DNA of 64,000 bases from Hymenobacter jeongseonensis (GTDB taxonomy: Bacteria > Bacteroidota > Bacteroidia > Cytophagales > Hymenobacteraceae), in assembly GCF_015694725.1 (NCBI RefSeq), contig NZ_JADQDQ010000002.1, positions 124,001 through 188,000 of the forward strand. Reading direction: 5' to 3'. The notes beneath the pieces are model-generated. The model did no database searches and had not been told where the DNA came from. It saw only the letters and a program-made list of their open reading frames with translations. This document shows positions 61,373-64,000 of this stretch, one piece after another (position 1 is the first letter of the stretch; each line of letters starts with the position of its first letter). The translations under genes and the position numbers were made by a program.

Positions 61373-61675
61373 ATGACCTACCGCGAAGCCATTGAAGAGC
61401 TGGAAACCATTTTGCGCGCCCTCGAAACAGATGCCGTGGACGTGGACGACCTCACCACGCGCGTGGAACGCTCGGCTGAACTCATTCGGCTTTGCCGCCA
61501 CAAACTGCGCCACGCCGAAGCATCGTTGGACCGGGTATTCGACACCTTAGACGAAGAGGACGAAGCGGACGAGTTGCCGGAGGAGGAAGACGAGGACGAT
61601 GAAGAAGATGATGAGAACGAGGACGACTCGGAAGAAAACGACGACCTGCCCGGCGGCCCCGGCCGCCCGTGGTAG
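61373..61675 (+). CDS. xseB: Exodeoxyribonuclease VII small subunit with long acidic tail
   Basis: 100 aa. Residues 1-60 are the XseB helical hairpin (MTYREAIEELETILRALETD, RVERSAELIRLCRHKLRHAE, LDRVFDTLDEED). Residues about 60-92 are nearly all Asp/Glu, ending PGGPGRPW. Normal small subunits are 60-80 aa without such a tail; it might mimic DNA or modulate the strongly basic large subunit. It follows xseA closely. Confidence 0.92.
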   Translation: MTYREAIEELETILRALETDAVDVDDLTTRVERSAELIRLCRHKLRHAEASLDRVFDTLDEEDEADELPEEEDEDDEEDDENEDDSEENDDLPGGPGRPW

Positions 61676-61958
61676 CCGCTGCCACCACTCGTTGCTGAGG
61701 CACGACTAACCACGGCAGTAGTTGGGTCACCTATTCTGATAAACGTTTATTCATCACGGTACTCGAGGCCTCGGTTTTTTTGTTGCGAAAGGTGCATTTT
61801 TGGCCCTCTTTGTCCTCAGAAGGAATCTTGTGCTTACTTTCCCGTAACCAGGGCTGTAGCGCGTGCGCTATACTTGGTGCCCCGTTTACATTCTTGCTGA
61901 ATGAGCAGTGAATTTTTACCTTCTTTTGTGATTCCCGCCCGCTGCTGAGGGCCTTCAT

Positions 61959-62774
61959 GTGACCGAACTCTCGCCCTTGCTGTTGCTCATTCCTACACTG
62001 CTCGTATTTGGGCTGGTGTGGTTTATCGCGCGTTCCCAGCGGGCCAAAATTCAGCAGCAACACGAGCTTTCTCAGCTAAAGGCAGCGGCCCAGCAGCAAG
62101 CATTAGCCGCCGCCCTGGTAGCCCAGGAAGACGAGCGGCAGCGCATTGCCGGTGAGCTGCACGACGGCGTCGGCACCATCCTGGCTTTGGCCAAGCTGCA
62201 CCTGTTTGCCCCCGGAAGCCCGCCCGCCCCCGAAGCCAGTGCCCTCATTGACCAGGCAGTGGCCGAGGTGCGGCGCATTTCCCGCAACCTGCAGCCGGCC
62301 ACGCTGCAGCAACTGGGCTTGGCTCAGGCCCTGCGCGCGCTGGTGCAGGCCGTGCCCGCCGACAACGGCCCCGAAGTACGGCTGGAGCAGGAAAGCCCCA
62401 TGGGCCGGCTCATTCCGCCGCACGAGCTCATGGTGTACCGCATTGCCCAGGAGCTGCTCACCAATGGCCTGGTGCACGCCGATGCCACCCACATTGTGCT
62501 GCGCATGGGAGCCGTGCCCGGCCTGCTCACCCTTACTTATTCCGATGATGGCCAGGGTTTCGACTTAGACGCCTTGGAAGAATTGCCGCCTCCGGGACCC
62601 CACGGGCAGCCCGTGGGCATGGGCCTCATCAACCTGCGCAGCCGCGTGGCGGTGCTTGGGGGCCAGCTCCACTACCATTCTGAGCCCGGCGTGGGAACCC
62701 GCGTCGAGGCTATTTTACCTGTTACGCTGCTGCCTGCGGGCATGCCCACTCCCACTTTCACCCTTTCTTCATGA
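61959..62774 (+). CDS. Membrane-anchored sensor histidine kinase (HisKA_3 type)
   Basis: 271 aa with a GTG start (an overlapping ATG two bases earlier is closed by TGA). One N-terminal transmembrane helix (LLLLIPTLLVFGLVWFIA), a coiled-coil linker, the phospho-His in ERQRIAGELHDGVGTILALA near 55, and a HATPase domain with QELLTNGLVHADATHI near 165, YSDDGQGFDLD and GMGLINLRSRV near 225. No sensory domain is present, so input must come through the membrane helix or a partner. ATGA overlap with the receiver gene shows co-translation. Confidence 0.9.
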   Translation: MTELSPLLLLIPTLLVFGLVWFIARSQRAKIQQQHELSQLKAAAQQQALAAALVAQEDERQRIAGELHDGVGTILALAKLHLFAPGSPPAPEASALIDQAVAEVRRISRNLQPATLQQLGLAQALRALVQAVPADNGPEVRLEQESPMGRLIPPHELMVYRIAQELLTNGLVHADATHIVLRMGAVPGLLTLTYSDDGQGFDLDALEELPPPGPHGQPVGMGLINLRSRVAVLGGQLHYHSEPGVGTRVEAILPVTLLPAGMPTPTFTLSS

Positions 62775-63187
62775 CTCCCAACAACAAGCCCGTAGTCGGC
62801 TCCACGCCCGTTCGGCTGGCAATCGTCGACGACCACATTCTCTTCCGCAAAGGATTGCGGGCTTTGCTCAGCGGCTATGCGGGCATTGAAGTGGTGTGCG
62901 AGGCCGGCAACGGCCAGGAGCTGCTCGAACTTCTGGACCAAGGCAGCCGCCCCAACGTAGTGCTGATGGACATGCAAATGCCCATTCTCGACGGCCTGCA
63001 AACCACTCGGCTGCTGCGCACCCAGTTCCCGGGCGTGCGGGTGGTCATCATTTCCATGCACGACGACCCTTCGCTGGTGAGCACCGTGCTGGCCGAAGGC
63101 GCCCACAGCTACCTCGTGAAAAACACTTCGCCCGAAGAAATGCGCAGTGCCGTGCTGGCTGCCGCCGCCGCTGGCGACCGGCTGTAA
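62771..63187 (+). CDS. Response regulator, receiver domain only
   Basis: 138 aa. The receiver domain is complete: IVDDHILFRKGLRALL near 18-33 (acidic pair), phospho-Asp in VVLMDMQMPILDGL near 59, Ser/Thr in VVIISMHDDP near 88, Lys in SYLVKNTSPEEMRSAVLAAA near 108. NarL-type partners of HisKA_3 kinases usually continue into a LuxR-type HTH, but this frame stops right after AAAAGDRL and no HTH is seen downstream. Confidence 0.88.
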   Translation: MTPNNKPVVGSTPVRLAIVDDHILFRKGLRALLSGYAGIEVVCEAGNGQELLELLDQGSRPNVVLMDMQMPILDGLQTTRLLRTQFPGVRVVIISMHDDPSLVSTVLAEGAHSYLVKNTSPEEMRSAVLAAAAAGDRL

Positions 63188-63249
63188 GGGCCTTGCCTTC
63201 TATTCTTAATCGGCCCAGGCCAGCGTTGTTGGCCTTCTGATTTACAACT

Positions 63250-63290
63250 AAAAATCCCCGCTATCTGCAAGGCAGATAGCGGGGATTTTT
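63250..63290. terminator. Bidirectional terminator
   Basis: AAAAATCCCCGCTATCTGC and its complement around CAAG-type loop, T5 tail; shared by the regulator and the receptor gene. Confidence 0.85.
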
Positions 63291-63319
63291 ACGTCAATGC
63301 TTAAACGGAGAATCCGGAA

Positions 63320-64000
63320 TTACAGCGTGGCCGAGAGGCCCACGGTAAAGGTGCGGCCGCGGTTGAAGAAGGCCTGCAAGTCAGCGGGGCTGCTGGTGTT
63401 GGAATTGGACCGGTTCGACACGTCGGTGAAATAGTATTCATTCAAGACGTTGAGAATCGAGCCTTTCAGCGCGAAGCGCACCCGCTCGTTCAGCAGCGGC
63501 TTGAACTCGTAGCCCATGTGCAGGTCCACGTTGCGCGAAGTAGGCAGGCGGTACGAGTCGGTGCTGGTGGTGGGGTCGAGAATGGTTTCGGGGTTGAAAT
63601 CGGCGTAGTACTTGGTGAAGAGCAGGAACGAGGGCCGGATGTAGGCGCCACGAAATGGCTCGTAGCGCAGGCCAATCTGGAACTGGTTCTGGGCGGCATC
63701 GCCCACGTGGGTACCGTCGAGGTACACGGGTTGGTCTACCACGTCGGGGTTCACAAACGAACCGTCTTCCTTGGTTTGGTTCAGCAGGCCCCGGCCTGTC
63801 CAGCGCCAGTCGCCCAGGGCAATGGCCGCGTTCAGTTGCACGCGGCGGCTGATTTCCTGGGCTACACTCAGCTCCACGCCGGCGTGGCGGGCGTTCACGT
63901 TGCGCACGTTGCTGTACACGGCCTCGCCGGTGGCGTTCGAAAACGAAGTAGTGGTTTTGTTGGCCCATAGCGTGTAGTACACATTCAGGCTCACTTTCAG
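63320..64000 (-). CDS. TonB-dependent receptor, C-terminal part (cut by window edge)
   Basis: The frame is open to the right edge; 226 codons seen. Alternating beta-strands with aromatic belts (VQLNAAIALGDWRWTG, NQFQIGLRYEPFRGAYIRPS, FALKGSILNVLNEYYFTDVS) and the terminal RTFTVGLSATL are those of a TonB-dependent outer-membrane barrel. The plug and TonB box are outside the window, so the substrate cannot be told. Confidence 0.88.
   Translation of the reverse strand: MKVSLNVYYTLWANKTTTSFSNATGEAVYSNVRNVNARHAGVELSVAQEISRRVQLNAAIALGDWRWTGRGLLNQTKEDGSFVNPDVVDQPVYLDGTHVGDAAQNQFQIGLRYEPFRGAYIRPSFLLFTKYYADFNPETILDPTTSTDSYRLPTSRNVDLHMGYEFKPLLNERVRFALKGSILNVLNEYYFTDVSNRSNSNTSSPADLQAFFNRGRTFTVGLSATL

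Overview
The window looks like chromosome of a high-GC Bacteroidota member close to Hymenobacter (Cytophagales). This rests on Bacteroidota-type TAnnTTTG -7 promoter boxes just upstream of several start codons, an arginine pathway that uses an acylornithine carbamoyltransferase instead of ordinary OTCase, a TonB-dependent receptor, M13 peptidases and DUF-type proteins usual for that group. The taxon is inferred; no rRNA is present.

Layout. 1-2.9 kb (minus strand): an RNA-repair and RNA-quality-control locus made of a TROVE/Ro60 protein (Rsr), three tandem Y-RNA-like noncoding RNAs with tRNA-mimic modules, and the start of RtcB RNA ligase, which runs off the left edge. 3-8.6 kb: HDAC-family deacetylase, J-domain protein, alpha/beta hydrolase with a TetR regulator and a clear operator palindrome, RecE-like PD-(D/E)XK protein, small EamA transporter. 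8.6-23.2 kb: a complete arginine block (argH, acetylornithine-type deacetylase, argB, a GNAT likely to supply acetylglutamate, argG, argC, argD, carA, carB, acylornithine carbamoyltransferase), with a VOC-family pseudogene inside it.

23.30-39.64 kb: a 16.3-kb genomic island inserted in a tRNA-Lys(TTT) gene and bounded by 45-bp direct repeats. It carries a tyrosine recombinase, a TIR protein, a NUMOD4-HNH homing-type endonuclease, an AT-rich three-gene ABC-three-component (ABC-3C) conflict system, a plasmid-like module (divergent family-A polymerase-like protein, ribbon-helix-helix protein missed by length cut-offs, 28-bp palindrome, five ~31-bp iterons), a DUF3883 nuclease-like protein, and an HNH/HIT/46-aa/468-aa gene string ending with a UDG-like protein. 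It reads as a mobile defence island with a relic or working replication module.

39.7-64 kb: ordinary chromosome with TPR/SH3 protein, MOSC protein, DUF2461, deoxynucleoside kinase, GNAT, CDGSH protein, kinase-like protein, acyl-CoA-binding protein, amidohydrolase, PncC/CinA, zinc phospholipase C family, lipoprotein PPIase, GH2 glycosidase, DUF4184, BLUF photoreceptor, two tandem M13 peptidases, xseA-xseB, a histidine kinase plus receiver-only regulator, and the 3' part of a TonB-dependent receptor. A family of intergenic palindromic repeats ending in AACGTCATGCTGAGC-like sequence is scattered through the chromosome part, including one 193-bp MITE-like copy with perfect 43-bp arms.

The most interesting signals are the Rsr/three-Y-RNA/RtcB locus with its permuted tRNA mimic, and the iteron/polymerase-like module and ABC-3C system in the island.
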